46,057 nt of DNA from Anthropogastromicrobium sp963626545. Its GTDB lineage: Bacteria; Bacillota; Clostridia; Lachnospirales; Lachnospiraceae. The first letter of the stretch is position 1. Each line of letters begins with the position of its first letter. Below are positions 15,300-23,632 of the stretch, one piece after another. The DNA lies in contig CAVFYJ010000014.1 in the NCBI GenBank assembly GCA_963626545.1, positions 1 through 46,057 of the forward strand. Reading direction: 5' to 3'. A program made the position numbers and the translations under genes. The notes below the pieces were generated by a model. The model saw nothing but the letters and a program-made list of their open reading frames with translations, was not told the origin of the DNA and searched no databases.

Positions 15300-16547
15300 T
15301 TATTGAATCTGATTATAATATTCGTTTGGCACGTATCCGGTGATGGCTACGCCGTCATCGCGGTACTCCTCCGTCACAATCTGTCCGTACTTGCGAAGCA
15401 GCTGAATCTTGCCCATCTCATCGTAGCCATACAGGCGCTCCACATATTTCTTGCGATCACGAAGAAAGCTTAAAAGCACGTCACGCAGCTCATCAAGCCC
15501 GGTGCCATCCTTGACAGAAATTTCAATCGTGCGGTCGGCCTGCATATCGCGAACGAGCAGCGCTTTATCCTCCTCGGACAGCAAATCCTGCTTGTTCATC
15601 AGCGTAAAGATCGGCTTTCCCTCAACGCCAAGTTCCTTTAAGGTCTGGTAAACGACCTGCATCTGTGCCTCATGCTCTGGATTGGAGATGTCAACCACAT
15701 GAATGATTAGATCGGCGTGCTTTGCCTCCTCTAAGGTACTGCGGAAGGCGTCGATCAAATTGTGCGGCAGCTTATCAATAAAACCTACCGTATCGGTCAT
15801 CAAAAGCGGCTCATCATTGCCCAGATTTAATAATCTTGTGGTCGGATCAAGCGTTGCAAACAGTTTATCCTCTGCCAGTACATCGGAACCAGTCAGCTTA
15901 TTTAACAGGCTGGACTTTCCAGCGTTGGTGTAGCCGACAATCGCCGCCACTGGAATATGTGTATCAATTCTTCTTTTTCTTGTCACTTCTCTGGTACGCT
16001 TTACCTGCTCAAGCTCTGCCTTTAACTGACCGATTCGCTGGTGAATCAAACGGCGATCGGTCTCAAGCTTACTCTCGCCCGGTCCTCTCGTACCGATACC
16101 ACCGCCGAGTCGGGACATTTCCTGTCCCATTCCCGTCAGGCGGTTTGCGCGATAGCGAAGCTGCGCCAACTCAACCTGAATCTTTCCCTCGCTGCTTCTT
16201 GCACGCGCTGCGAAGATATCCAGAATGACCATGGTACGGTCGAGTACGCGAAGATCCAGCTCCTGCTCCAGATTTTTCATCTGTGCCGGTGACAGCTCAT
16301 CATCGCACACGATACCATCCGCATCGAGCTCGATCGCTAGCTGGCGAATCTCCTCGATCTTTCCCTTTCCCACATAGGTACCCGAGATCGGGTGATCCAG
16401 ATTCTGGTAGATGGAGCCGACGGCCTCACCACCCGCCGTATCCACCAAAAGGGCAAGCTCCTCAAGCGATGCCTTTACCCTGCTCTCCTCTGCGGTATTG
16501 ACCGCAACAAGAAGCAGACGTTCTTTTTTCTGTGCTGTTTCTATCAT
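15300..16547 (-). CDS. hflX: GTPase HflX
   Basis: This 415-residue ribosome-associated GTPase has the HflX N-terminal domain with GGIGTRGPGESKLETDRR, a basic coiled-coil, then the G domain: VGYTNAGKSSL (G1), TDTVGFI (G3) and NKQD (G4), with a short C-terminal tail. Known HflX proteins split stalled or heat-damaged 70S ribosomes, and some relatives give macrolide-lincosamide tolerance. It begins 3 bp after the MATE gene and precedes the GTPase-NYN fusion, so the three form one transcription unit. AAAGG is a weak, distant ribosome site, suggesting coupling to the upstream gene. Confidence 0.94.
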   Translation of the reverse strand: MIETAQKKERLLLVAVNTAEESRVKASLEELALLVDTAGGEAVGSIYQNLDHPISGTYVGKGKIEEIRQLAIELDADGIVCDDELSPAQMKNLEQELDLRVLDRTMVILDIFAARARSSEGKIQVELAQLRYRANRLTGMGQEMSRLGGGIGTRGPGESKLETDRRLIHQRIGQLKAELEQVKRTREVTRKRRIDTHIPVAAIVGYTNAGKSSLLNKLTGSDVLAEDKLFATLDPTTRLLNLGNDEPLLMTDTVGFIDKLPHNLIDAFRSTLEEAKHADLIIHVVDISNPEHEAQMQVVYQTLKELGVEGKPIFTLMNKQDLLSEEDKALLVRDMQADRTIEISVKDGTGLDELRDVLLSFLRDRKKYVERLYGYDEMGKIQLLRKYGQIVTEEYRDDGVAITGYVPNEYYNQIQ

Positions 16548-16550
16548 AAA

Positions 16551-17921
16551 TTATATAGACCTTTCTTGTTTTTGCTGTGCTCGTTCCTTGTCCTTCTTTA
16601 AGATATCCTTCATGATAAACAGATATGCAATCCAAAGGAAAATTCCAGCGGTTACCCACGCACTCGCGTTTGCGATACAGATACCGGTGTAGCTCTTTGC
16701 TCTTGCCGCCAGAAATGCGAACACGCTTCGGCTAATCAGTTCTACCACGCCGCCGAGTGTCGGAAACAGCGCATAACCACAGCCCTGAAGGACATTTCGA
16801 TAAATGAAGATCATGCCAAGCGGAATAAAGCACATTCCACAGATCTCAATGTACTTGCGCACATAGCCAATGACTTCTGTAATATCACCATCAAAGAACA
16901 ACGATGTCATAAATGGAAGGATTGCCAGTACGACAAAGTAGATCACAACTGCGTAAGTACAGCTAAGTACCATCGCGGTCTTCTGTCCCTTTCGGATACG
17001 ATCGGTGGAATGGATACCCCAGTTTTGTGCACTGTAGGTTGCCATCGTCATGCCCATCGCCTGGAAGGCCTGTGTTACCAGCTGCTCGACCTTGCAGGCT
17101 GCCGTATAAGATGCCACAACAGTAGAACCAAGCAGATTTAACGCTGCCTGTAAAATCATCGTTCCGATTGCAGTGATGGAAAACTGAAGCGCCATCGGCA
17201 AACCGATGTTTAACTGGATTCTTGCGCCAACTGGATCAAGTTTAAAATGTTCCTTCTTTAACTTCAGGATATCCACTTTTGTCAGCAAGAACACCAGACA
17301 CAAAATACCAGAAACGCCCTGCGAAATAACAGTTGCGATCGCTGCTCCTGCTACGCCCCATGACAATACCATGATAAAGAACAGGTCAAGAACAACGTTT
17401 AACAGTGCTGATAAAATCAGGAAATAAAGCGGTACCTTGCTGTTTCCGACTGCACGCAGGATGCTCGCGGTCAGATTGTACAGCGTGGTAAAAATAATTC
17501 CGGCGCAGATAATGACAATGTACTGCTTGGACATATCAAAGATGTCCTCTGGTGTCTGCATGATGCGAAGCAGCCAGTCCATGCCAAGCAAACTAAACAC
17601 GGTCATGATTACCGTAACAATCAGACCGAGTACAAATGCATTTCCAACGCTCTTTCGTAATCCCTCATAGTCGCCTGCCCCGTAGCGCTGGGAGGACAGG
17701 ACGGTAAATCCGGTCGTCAGTCCATTCATAAAGCCAAGAATGAAGAAGACGATTGTTCCGGTCGCTCCTACCGCAGCGAGTGCGTCAGAGCCGACACCTT
17801 TTCCTACGATGATGGTGTCGACCATGTTGTACAGCTGCTGGAATAAGCAGCCGAGCAAGACCGGAATCAAAAACTTTAAGATCAGCTTTAATGGGCTGCC
17901 TTTTGTCATGTCAAGATTCAT
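16551..17921 (-). CDS. MATE family efflux transporter
   Basis: This 456-residue protein has about twelve hydrophobic segments in two related halves and the MATE N-terminus (GSPLKLILKFLIPVLLGCLF, then QQLYNMVDTIIVGK). The family exports cationic drugs or metabolites in exchange for Na+ or H+; the substrate is unknown here. GAGGG precedes the ATG. It is the first gene of the MATE-hflX-GTPase/NYN unit. No convincing promoter was found in the 287-bp gap upstream, which holds a gene remnant and an inverted repeat. Confidence 0.9.
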   Translation of the reverse strand: MNLDMTKGSPLKLILKFLIPVLLGCLFQQLYNMVDTIIVGKGVGSDALAAVGATGTIVFFILGFMNGLTTGFTVLSSQRYGAGDYEGLRKSVGNAFVLGLIVTVIMTVFSLLGMDWLLRIMQTPEDIFDMSKQYIVIICAGIIFTTLYNLTASILRAVGNSKVPLYFLILSALLNVVLDLFFIMVLSWGVAGAAIATVISQGVSGILCLVFLLTKVDILKLKKEHFKLDPVGARIQLNIGLPMALQFSITAIGTMILQAALNLLGSTVVASYTAACKVEQLVTQAFQAMGMTMATYSAQNWGIHSTDRIRKGQKTAMVLSCTYAVVIYFVVLAILPFMTSLFFDGDITEVIGYVRKYIEICGMCFIPLGMIFIYRNVLQGCGYALFPTLGGVVELISRSVFAFLAARAKSYTGICIANASAWVTAGIFLWIAYLFIMKDILKKDKERAQQKQERSI

Positions 17922-17951
17922 ATGTGTTTTCCCTCTTTTTTGTATTTCTTG

Positions 17952-18077
17952 TTAATTTAAATCTCCTCTACCACCAAGCCCCACGGTGCCAGCGTCAGGC
18001 GCTCTTTCTTCTGGGCTGAACACCATAGGAATGCCCCTTCCATGCGAAGTCAAAATTGTGCGTTGCAAACTGATCAT
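17952..18077 (-). pseudogene. Possible remnant of a glycoside hydrolase C-terminus
   Basis: A 41-codon ORF with a strong AGGAGG site begins at 18077. Read in a shifted frame from about 18038, it gives a coherent tail ending ERLTLAPWGLVVEEI and a stop at 17957-17959. That tail looks like the last strand of GH13 or GH42 type sugar hydrolases, which commonly end in L-x-P-x-x-x-V-V. I infer a decayed, frameshifted gene end; the evidence is short and weak. Confidence 0.25.
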
Positions 18078-18125
18078 CACGATTCCTCCTGCATTTTTTC
18101 CTATTTTTTGTTTGTGTTCTTTTGT

Positions 18126-18203
18126 GTTCACGGGCGGGAAGTTTACGATTGTCTCAAGAAAAGCAACTCATCTCACCGCTCATCTAGGTTACGACCCGTG
18201 AAC
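18126..18203. repeat. Intergenic element bounded by GTTCACGGG / CCCGTGAAC
   Basis: Perfect 9-bp inverted ends at 18126-18134 and 18195-18203 enclose about 60 bp. The GTTCACG ends are shared with the palindromic elements at 38901-39073 and, in part (GTTCAC), 39547-39598. It lies between the endonuclease IV stop and the remnant ORF. It could be a short mobile-type repeat or only a weak hairpin. Confidence 0.4.
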
Positions 18204-18208
18204 GTTCA

Positions 18209-19042
18209 TTATCTCTCCTGCCACTCGCGCACCATGGCAATCTCTCTTGCGTAGCCGTCATCCTCATTCGGCGTCTCTAAAATAAATGGACGTCCCTGTA
18301 ATGCCGGGTGGGTAACGACTCTCTTTAATGCTTCTTCTCCGATCTTTCCGAGGCCAAGCTTCTGATGACGATCCTTATGCGCGCCGCAGTCATTCATACT
18401 ATCATTTAAATGTACCGCGCAAAGCTTGTCCAGACCGATGATGCGATCAAACTCGGTAAGCACTTCGTCCAGACGGTTTACAATATCATATCCACCATCC
18501 CATACATGACAGGTATCAAAACATACGCCTAATTTTTCCTTACAGGAAACACGGTCGATAATTGCGCGCAGCTCCTCAAAGCTTCTTCCGACCTCGCTTC
18601 CCTTTCCTGCCATCGTCTCCAGCAGCACAGTCACGCTCTGCGTACTGCTTAAGCACTCATTTAATGCGGCTGCGATGAGCTCGATTCCTGCCTCACTTCC
18701 CTGTCCAACATGGGAGCCTGGATGGAAGTTGTAAAATGCGCCCGGCAGATACTCCATTCGCTTGATGTCATCCTTTAACATCTCCACGGAGAATTTTCGA
18801 ATATCCTCTTTTGCGGCACATACATTCATCGTGTACGGTGCATGTGCAACAAGCGGGCCAAATTCATGCTCTTTCATCAATGCAAGAAGACGTTTCACAT
18901 CTTCTTCCTTAATTTCCTTTGCGCTTCCTCCCCTCGGGTTTCTGGTAAAAAAGGCAAATGTATTGCCGCCGAGCTTCACCTCTTGCTTGCCCATCGCCTC
19001 GTAACCCTTTGAGGAAGAAACGTGATTTCCGATATAAATCAT
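18209..19042 (-). CDS. nfo: Deoxyribonuclease IV (AP endonuclease, Nfo)
   Basis: This 277-residue TIM-barrel protein of the endonuclease IV family cleaves DNA 5' to abasic sites in base excision repair using three zinc ions. The metal ligands are visible: NFHPGSHVG, LLETMAGKG, CFDTCHVWDGGYD, VHLND, DRHQKLG and FILETP. The length is normal and the start has AGGAG about 10 nt upstream. The genes on either side are unrelated. Confidence 0.94.
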   Translation of the reverse strand: MIYIGNHVSSSKGYEAMGKQEVKLGGNTFAFFTRNPRGGSAKEIKEEDVKRLLALMKEHEFGPLVAHAPYTMNVCAAKEDIRKFSVEMLKDDIKRMEYLPGAFYNFHPGSHVGQGSEAGIELIAAALNECLSSTQSVTVLLETMAGKGSEVGRSFEELRAIIDRVSCKEKLGVCFDTCHVWDGGYDIVNRLDEVLTEFDRIIGLDKLCAVHLNDSMNDCGAHKDRHQKLGLGKIGEEALKRVVTHPALQGRPFILETPNEDDGYAREIAMVREWQER

Positions 19043-19135
19043 GTCATTACGCTCCTGATTCTATCATCTACTATTTTCTTTTTTAATGAAATTCGATTTT
19101 TCTCTGAAATTCATTATTTTACTACTATCAGCTTT

Positions 19136-20017
19136 TTATTCTAACGGCAGTCCGATCGTGTAAATGCTGTTAAAGGTCTCACCTACTGCTAAGGTATTAC
19201 CATATGCACGCTCCTGTAGAGTTCCAGTAAAGTCATCGGAATCACATCTTCCATGCCATGGCTCTAAGCAGACAAACGGTGCATCACTTGTCGGTGCCCA
19301 CAGACCAAAAATTGGTGCATCAAACTGTAAGGTCACATACTCCTGTCCATCTGGATATGCCAGCGCCAGGCGGGATGCCTGCTCATCCTTGGAAATGATG
19401 GCATCTCTTGCAAACAAATCTGCTGTCAGCGGCAGATCACGCGGCAGGGTAACGGTATCATCCTCAAGCGCCATTCCATCCTTGGAAATATGATAGCAGG
19501 TAAAAGTTCCCTCGGTATTGTCACCGACATGGATATGATCGGTATCTGCGCCATCCTCGAGTGTCATGCTGGCAAAGAATGCCGGATGCGCACCAATAGA
19601 GAAATACATTTCCTTGGTATCTGTATTTGTTACCTTCCATAATACCGATACGCTTGCCTCCTTCAACTGATAGCCAATCTCCAGACGGAATGCAAACGGA
19701 TATTTTGCTATTGTGCTCTCATCAGACTCCAGCACAAACCACAGTGTATCAGCAGTCTGGCTCTCCAATGCAAATTCCATATCTCGTGCAAATCCATGCT
19801 GAGACATGGCATAGGTTGTTCCATCGTAGCGGTATTGCTTATTCTTTACGCCGCCAACAAACGGAAACAACACTGGTGAATGGCGCTTCCAGTACTTTGG
19901 ATTGGCGTCAAATAAATACTCTTTCTTTGTCTTTTTGCCCATCAGGCGCACCAGCTCTGCGCCGTGGCTCTCGATTTCCAGATAAATATGCTCATTTTCT
20001 AACTGATATACTGCCAT
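19136..20017 (-). CDS. Aldose 1-epimerase family protein (LacX-like)
   Basis: This 293-residue galactose mutarotase-fold protein interconverts sugar anomers in characterised members. It carries the family's active-site region SIGAHPAFF (catalytic His) and CLEPWHGRCDS near the C-terminus. It belongs to the LacX-like branch rather than classical GalM, and the true sugar substrate is unknown; hexose-6-phosphate relatives exist. CAGGAGGAG lies 5 nt before the ATG. Immediately upstream is a repeat element (20047-20180), and no clear promoter was found inside it. Confidence 0.85.
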   Translation of the reverse strand: MAVYQLENEHIYLEIESHGAELVRLMGKKTKKEYLFDANPKYWKRHSPVLFPFVGGVKNKQYRYDGTTYAMSQHGFARDMEFALESQTADTLWFVLESDESTIAKYPFAFRLEIGYQLKEASVSVLWKVTNTDTKEMYFSIGAHPAFFASMTLEDGADTDHIHVGDNTEGTFTCYHISKDGMALEDDTVTLPRDLPLTADLFARDAIISKDEQASRLALAYPDGQEYVTLQFDAPIFGLWAPTSDAPFVCLEPWHGRCDSDDFTGTLQERAYGNTLAVGETFNSIYTIGLPLE

Positions 20018-20046
20018 GATTTCTCCTCCTGTAATCTCATGCCTAA

Positions 20047-20180
20047 GCCCCGAGGTGAATGTGCTTTACGAGACGGGACGTTGTAGCGGGCCCGTTGTCA
20101 AAATACACTTACGTTGAAAACATGTAGTGGGGACCCGCGGAGTTGGGCCCGTCGACAAAGTCACTTCACCGAGTGGGCGT
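20047..20180. mobile_element. MITE-like intergenic repeat, copy 1
   Basis: This element shares both ends with a second copy at 27747-27832 in the opposite orientation. The right end, 20153-20180, is a 28-bp exact reverse-complement match to 27747-27774. The left end (GCCCCGAGGTG then GTGCTTT) matches 27809-27832 with few changes. The two ends are imperfect inverted repeats of each other (GGTGAATGTGCTTT versus GGTGAAGTGACTTT). The interiors differ and contain GC-rich palindromes. Non-autonomous, with no ORF. Confidence 0.65.
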
Positions 20181-20190
20181 CCGGTTGTCA

Positions 20191-20790
20191 TTAACCTTGC
20201 GAGCGTCGAATCGTCTCCATCGCATCCTCATAGCCCACAAACACATGCCCGTTCATTCCATTTCGCACCGCACCGTCAATATTTTCCTTCTTATCATCAA
20301 AGAACAGACACTCCTGCGGCTTTAAGTCAAACAGTTCAAACAATTTCTGATAGATCGCATCGTCTGGCTTGATGATCTGATAGCGATAGGACAAAAGTGT
20401 GCCGTCCGCCTGATCAATAAACGGCAGCTTCGCCTGACTGTCGTGCAGCTGCTGATCGCCAAAATTAGATAGCAGATACACACGATACCCCATCGCCTGA
20501 AGCTCTGGTACCCATGTACTTGTATACGGATACGCACCTACGGTTCCACTGATATTTTCCATGATCATGCGGATTTCCGTTTCGACACCTGGGTCATTTT
20601 CGATAAAGCGCGCAAGCAGTTCTTCCTTTGTCAAGACGCCGCGATCGATCTCATTCCAATCATCGTTTAAGAAAACAGCCTCTGCCAGACGATTCTTTAC
20701 CTCATCCGAAAAGCCAAAGCTGTCAAGATGATGACGCCATGAAAATGGAATCAACACATTTCCAATATCAAGTACAATGTTTTTAATCAT
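20191..20790 (-). CDS. HAD-superfamily hydrolase (YihX-like)
   Basis: This 199-residue phosphatase-like protein of HAD subfamily IA has motif I LDIGNVLI with nucleophile Asp8, motif II LLSNF, motif III Lys in IIKPDDAIY and motif IV FFDDKKENI. The alpha-helical cap lies between about residues 15 and 85. DIGNV resembles the YihX type (sugar-1-phosphate phosphatase), but the substrate is not predictable. Its ATG overlaps the upstream rlmD stop (ATGA at 20790-20787), so translation is coupled. It is the last gene of capA-rlmD-HAD and ends 11 bp before the repeat element. Confidence 0.85.
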   Translation of the reverse strand: MIKNIVLDIGNVLIPFSWRHHLDSFGFSDEVKNRLAEAVFLNDDWNEIDRGVLTKEELLARFIENDPGVETEIRMIMENISGTVGAYPYTSTWVPELQAMGYRVYLLSNFGDQQLHDSQAKLPFIDQADGTLLSYRYQIIKPDDAIYQKLFELFDLKPQECLFFDDKKENIDGAVRNGMNGHVFVGYEDAMETIRRSQG

Positions 20791-21968
20791 CGCTTATTTC
20801 CTTTCTCAAGCAGACAAACCGTCTCCACATGCTCTGCCTTTGTCCACGGGAACATATCAACCGGTGTGGCCTGCTTTGCGTGATAGCCCTTCTTTGCAAG
20901 ATATTTTAGATCCCTTGCTAATGTTTGCGGATTGCACGAAACATATACAATGCGCTTTGGTGCAAGAATTGCTACGGAATCCATAAATGCCTCGCTGCTT
21001 CCACTTCTCGGCGGATCCATAAAGACCACATCGGCGTGGCTGCCTTCCTCGGCCATCTGCGTCATCTGCTCTCCGGCATCGCCCTGAAGAAAATGAATAT
21101 TCGTTACATGATTTGCCTTTGCATTCGCAATCGCATCCTTTACCGCAAGTGGATTTAGTTCAATTCCAAGCACTGTTTTTGCCTTGGATGATGCCGTCAT
21201 TCCGATGGTTCCGATTCCGCAGTAAGCGTCAATCGCAATCTCCTCTCCGGTGAGATTTGCCAACTCAACTGCCTTTTCGTACAGCTTCTGTGTCTGCACC
21301 GGATTGACCTGATAGAACGACTGTGCCGAGATACGGAAACGATTGCCACAAAGCACATCTTCAATATAGCCTTTTCCGTACAGAACAACATTTCGCTCGC
21401 CCAGCACCATGCTAGTTATACGATCGTTGATATTTAACACAACACTTGTGATCTCCGGATGCAGCTTTCTTAATGCCTTTACGAAGTTATTTTTCGATGG
21501 GAATACTGGTGATGTCACAACAAGAATGACTAGCACCTCACCTGTCGTAAAGCCACGTCGAATCATTACATGGCGCAGCAGACCATAGCGTGTGCGCTCA
21601 CTGTAGATTGTTACCTTAAAGGACTTGAGTAGTCCTCTGATGTCACAGATGATCTGATCCGCTGTCTGATCCTCTAGCAGGCACGAATCTACCGGTACTA
21701 CGCTATGGCTGCCCTCCTCGTAGATTCCCGAAAGGATCTCTCCTTTCTTATAAGAAAAGGTTGCTGTCACCTTGTTGCGATAGTGATACGGATTCTCCAT
21801 TCCGATGATGGGATTTACCGGACAGACTCCCTTTAACTGTGTCTTCACATACTGCTCTTTTTCTTTGAGCTGTTTTTCATAGCTTCCGTTAATATAAGTG
21901 CAGCCGCCGCACATACCGGCCGCTGCACACTTATTTGCATTTTTTGTCTTAGTTGTCTTCAATTTCAT
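20787..21968 (-). CDS. rlmD: 23S rRNA (uracil-C5)-methyltransferase, RlmD/RumA family
   Basis: This SAM-dependent RNA m5U methyltransferase has the 4Fe-4S motif CAAAGMCGGC near the N-terminus (C-x5-C-x2-C, with a later Cys in VDSCLLED), the SAM loop IDAYCGIGTIG, FMDPPRSG, the catalytic Cys in VSCNPQTLARD and the general-base Glu in AEHVETV. Gram-positive relatives (RlmCD) modify 23S U747 and U1939; which site is used here is unknown. The frame is open back to 22028 inside capA, but the Met at 21968 (or 21977) fits the family N-terminus, overlapping the capA stop by about 20 nt. Confidence 0.9.
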   Translation of the reverse strand: MKLKTTKTKNANKCAAAGMCGGCTYINGSYEKQLKEKEQYVKTQLKGVCPVNPIIGMENPYHYRNKVTATFSYKKGEILSGIYEEGSHSVVPVDSCLLEDQTADQIICDIRGLLKSFKVTIYSERTRYGLLRHVMIRRGFTTGEVLVILVVTSPVFPSKNNFVKALRKLHPEITSVVLNINDRITSMVLGERNVVLYGKGYIEDVLCGNRFRISAQSFYQVNPVQTQKLYEKAVELANLTGEEIAIDAYCGIGTIGMTASSKAKTVLGIELNPLAVKDAIANAKANHVTNIHFLQGDAGEQMTQMAEEGSHADVVFMDPPRSGSSEAFMDSVAILAPKRIVYVSCNPQTLARDLKYLAKKGYHAKQATPVDMFPWTKAEHVETVCLLEKGNKR

Positions 21969-23343
21969 TTTCTCCATTTGCTGCCGCTTCGTCTGATGCA
22001 GTTGGTGCATTTGTCTCACCCAGCTCACACTTTGACAGAATCTGACTGCTTAATCCCTGAAGGGATGCCAAATTAAAACTTTCATTACCGGACACTGTCA
22101 TGCCGTGACGAGATGCCAGATCATTTGTGTAATCAGACAGCGGATACGTTGTAACAATATCATAATACTCACTTGACTCGCTCTGCTCATAGTGCGTTAC
22201 GACAAAATCAAGAGAATAGTCGGAAATATAGGTACCGTTCTCATCCTTTTTGATTGTCACATTTGCCTGACCTCCGAGCATATTTTCCAGTGTATTCTGA
22301 ATGGACTGGAAATTACCAAGCGAATAATAAACCAGTGCACGGTCACCATTCTCTGCTGTCACCCACTTAACTGGCTCAACTACATGCGGATAAGAACCGA
22401 TGATCAGATCCACACCATTGTTTGCAAGAAACTGTGCCTGTTTTTCCTGTTCTTCGGTGTAATCCATGCTGTTTTGCTCACCCCAGAACGGGAACGCAAT
22501 GATAAAATCAGCCTCCTCACGTGCCTGCTTTAAAATATCAGACAGCCAGCTCTCATCGTATTCATTTAACAGGTACGGACTTCCATCCAGATCTGCTGTC
22601 TGGTTAGAACCATAGCTGTAGTTGATCATTGCAATCTTAATATTATTTGCCTCGACATAGACTGGAACATCCTTTGCCTCTCTGGAACTGTTTACACCAA
22701 GAAGTGTCACATCAGGGCAGTTTGTGCTAAAATAACTCATCATCGTATTCAGACCATCGCGGCCTTCATCCATGATATGATTGTTTGCTGCCAGCACAAC
22801 ATTGATACCCGCATCGCGGATACTGTCAGCCAGCTCGACTGCTGTATTAAAGATACCGGTCTCAGTTGAGGTAGCACCCAGCGCACTTCCGCCAAGTACC
22901 GTGTCCTGGCTAAGCACTGCTAGATCTGCTGCCTGAAAGATGCTTGCCATGTTTGCAAAATGATTGGTAAAATCGTAGGTCCCGTCTGCCTTCTGTGCGC
23001 TGAGCGTACAAGAACGATGCATCAAATTGTCACCTACTGCAACAAGTGTTGCACTTGTTGGCTTAAATACTTCCTCGGTAGTAGCCTCAGTCTCTGCCTG
23101 AGCCTGCTTTGTGGATGCCTGCGCATCAACATCAATCGGATAACCCAGGTCCTGTACCGGATTCTGCGTATCTGTGCTTGTATTTGCTCTTGCACTTTTA
23201 AAACCAGATAATAAAATACTTCCATAGTGATAACCCATATAGCCAATTACTGCTACTGTCACCAGCATTTCAATTCCCAGTATCATATATAATAGCTTAA
23301 AGGAATTCTTCTTTTCCTTCTTTTTCTTGCGGGACTTACTCAT
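21949..23343 (-). CDS. CapA family metallophosphatase-fold protein
   Basis: This 464-residue protein has a lysine-rich cytoplasmic N-terminus, one membrane helix (about 16-40), a variable linker and an extracellular PGA_cap domain. Family motifs are VAVGDNLMHR (Asp105, Asn106, His109), LAANNHIMDEG and IGSYPHVVEP. The fold is calcineurin-like; relatives take part in poly-gamma-glutamate capsule synthesis or export, but no capBC genes are near, so the role in the envelope is open. AAGGAA precedes the ATG. The mRNA leader is strongly structured (see 23373-23490). Confidence 0.85.
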   Translation of the reverse strand: MSKSRKKKKEKKNSFKLLYMILGIEMLVTVAVIGYMGYHYGSILLSGFKSARANTSTDTQNPVQDLGYPIDVDAQASTKQAQAETEATTEEVFKPTSATLVAVGDNLMHRSCTLSAQKADGTYDFTNHFANMASIFQAADLAVLSQDTVLGGSALGATSTETGIFNTAVELADSIRDAGINVVLAANNHIMDEGRDGLNTMMSYFSTNCPDVTLLGVNSSREAKDVPVYVEANNIKIAMINYSYGSNQTADLDGSPYLLNEYDESWLSDILKQAREEADFIIAFPFWGEQNSMDYTEEQEKQAQFLANNGVDLIIGSYPHVVEPVKWVTAENGDRALVYYSLGNFQSIQNTLENMLGGQANVTIKKDENGTYISDYSLDFVVTHYEQSESSEYYDIVTTYPLSDYTNDLASRHGMTVSGNESFNLASLQGLSSQILSKCELGETNAPTASDEAAANGENEIEDN

Positions 23344-23372
23344 TCTTACTTTTTCCTTTCCATTCTATGTCC

Positions 23373-23490
23373 TGATAAGATACCTCGGATTTCTCCGTAC
23401 TTCGTACTCCCGAAATCCTGAAAACATTCGGAATTCGCCCCTTCAGGCTACCTCCTCATGTTTTGGGCGGGTCTTCCCTGTATCTTATCA
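23373..23490 (-). ncRNA. Structured 5' leader of capA (candidate cis-regulatory RNA)
   Basis: A perfect 11-bp inverted pair (TGATAAGATAC and GTATCTTATCA in plus coordinates) closes the whole region. Inside, GGATTTC...GAAATCC and CCTGAA...TTCAGG form at least two further stems, so the fold is a closed multi-branch. The promoter at 23492-23520 would start transcription at about 23485, within the basal stem. It does not match the riboswitch consensus patterns I could recall. A MITE-like repeat is an alternative. Confidence 0.45.
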
Positions 23491-23491
23491 C

Positions 23492-23520
23492 ATTATAAAA
23501 CAGCAATCATAATTTTACAA
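23492..23520 (-). promoter_or_regulatory. Promoter for capA-rlmD-HAD
   Basis: On the minus strand, TTGTAA (23520-23515), a 17-nt spacer and consensus TATAAT (23497-23492), just downstream of the gdhA terminator. The leader to the capA ATG is about 140 nt. Confidence 0.7.
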
Positions 23521-23544
23521 GAAATTTTCTTATTTTTTAACGTG

Positions 23545-23574
23545 AAAAGGCACCGGACATTTCTGCCCGGCACC
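23545..23574 (-). terminator. Intrinsic terminator of gdhA
   Basis: In the minus direction, GGTGCCGGGCA pairs with TGTCCGGTGCC around a GAAA loop, followed by TTTT. It lies about 60 bp past the gdhA stop at 23633. Confidence 0.85.
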
Positions 23575-23632
23575 TCTATTGATGTACTCATCTGCTTATC
23601 GTCTTAATAAACAACTCCGTTGATATTTTAAA

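Noticed and set aside
23373..23490. Known riboswitch (c-di-AMP, TPP, SAM, c-di-GMP) before capA
   Set aside because: The conserved core strings I would expect for these classes are not visible; only the folded shape is supported, so no class is named.
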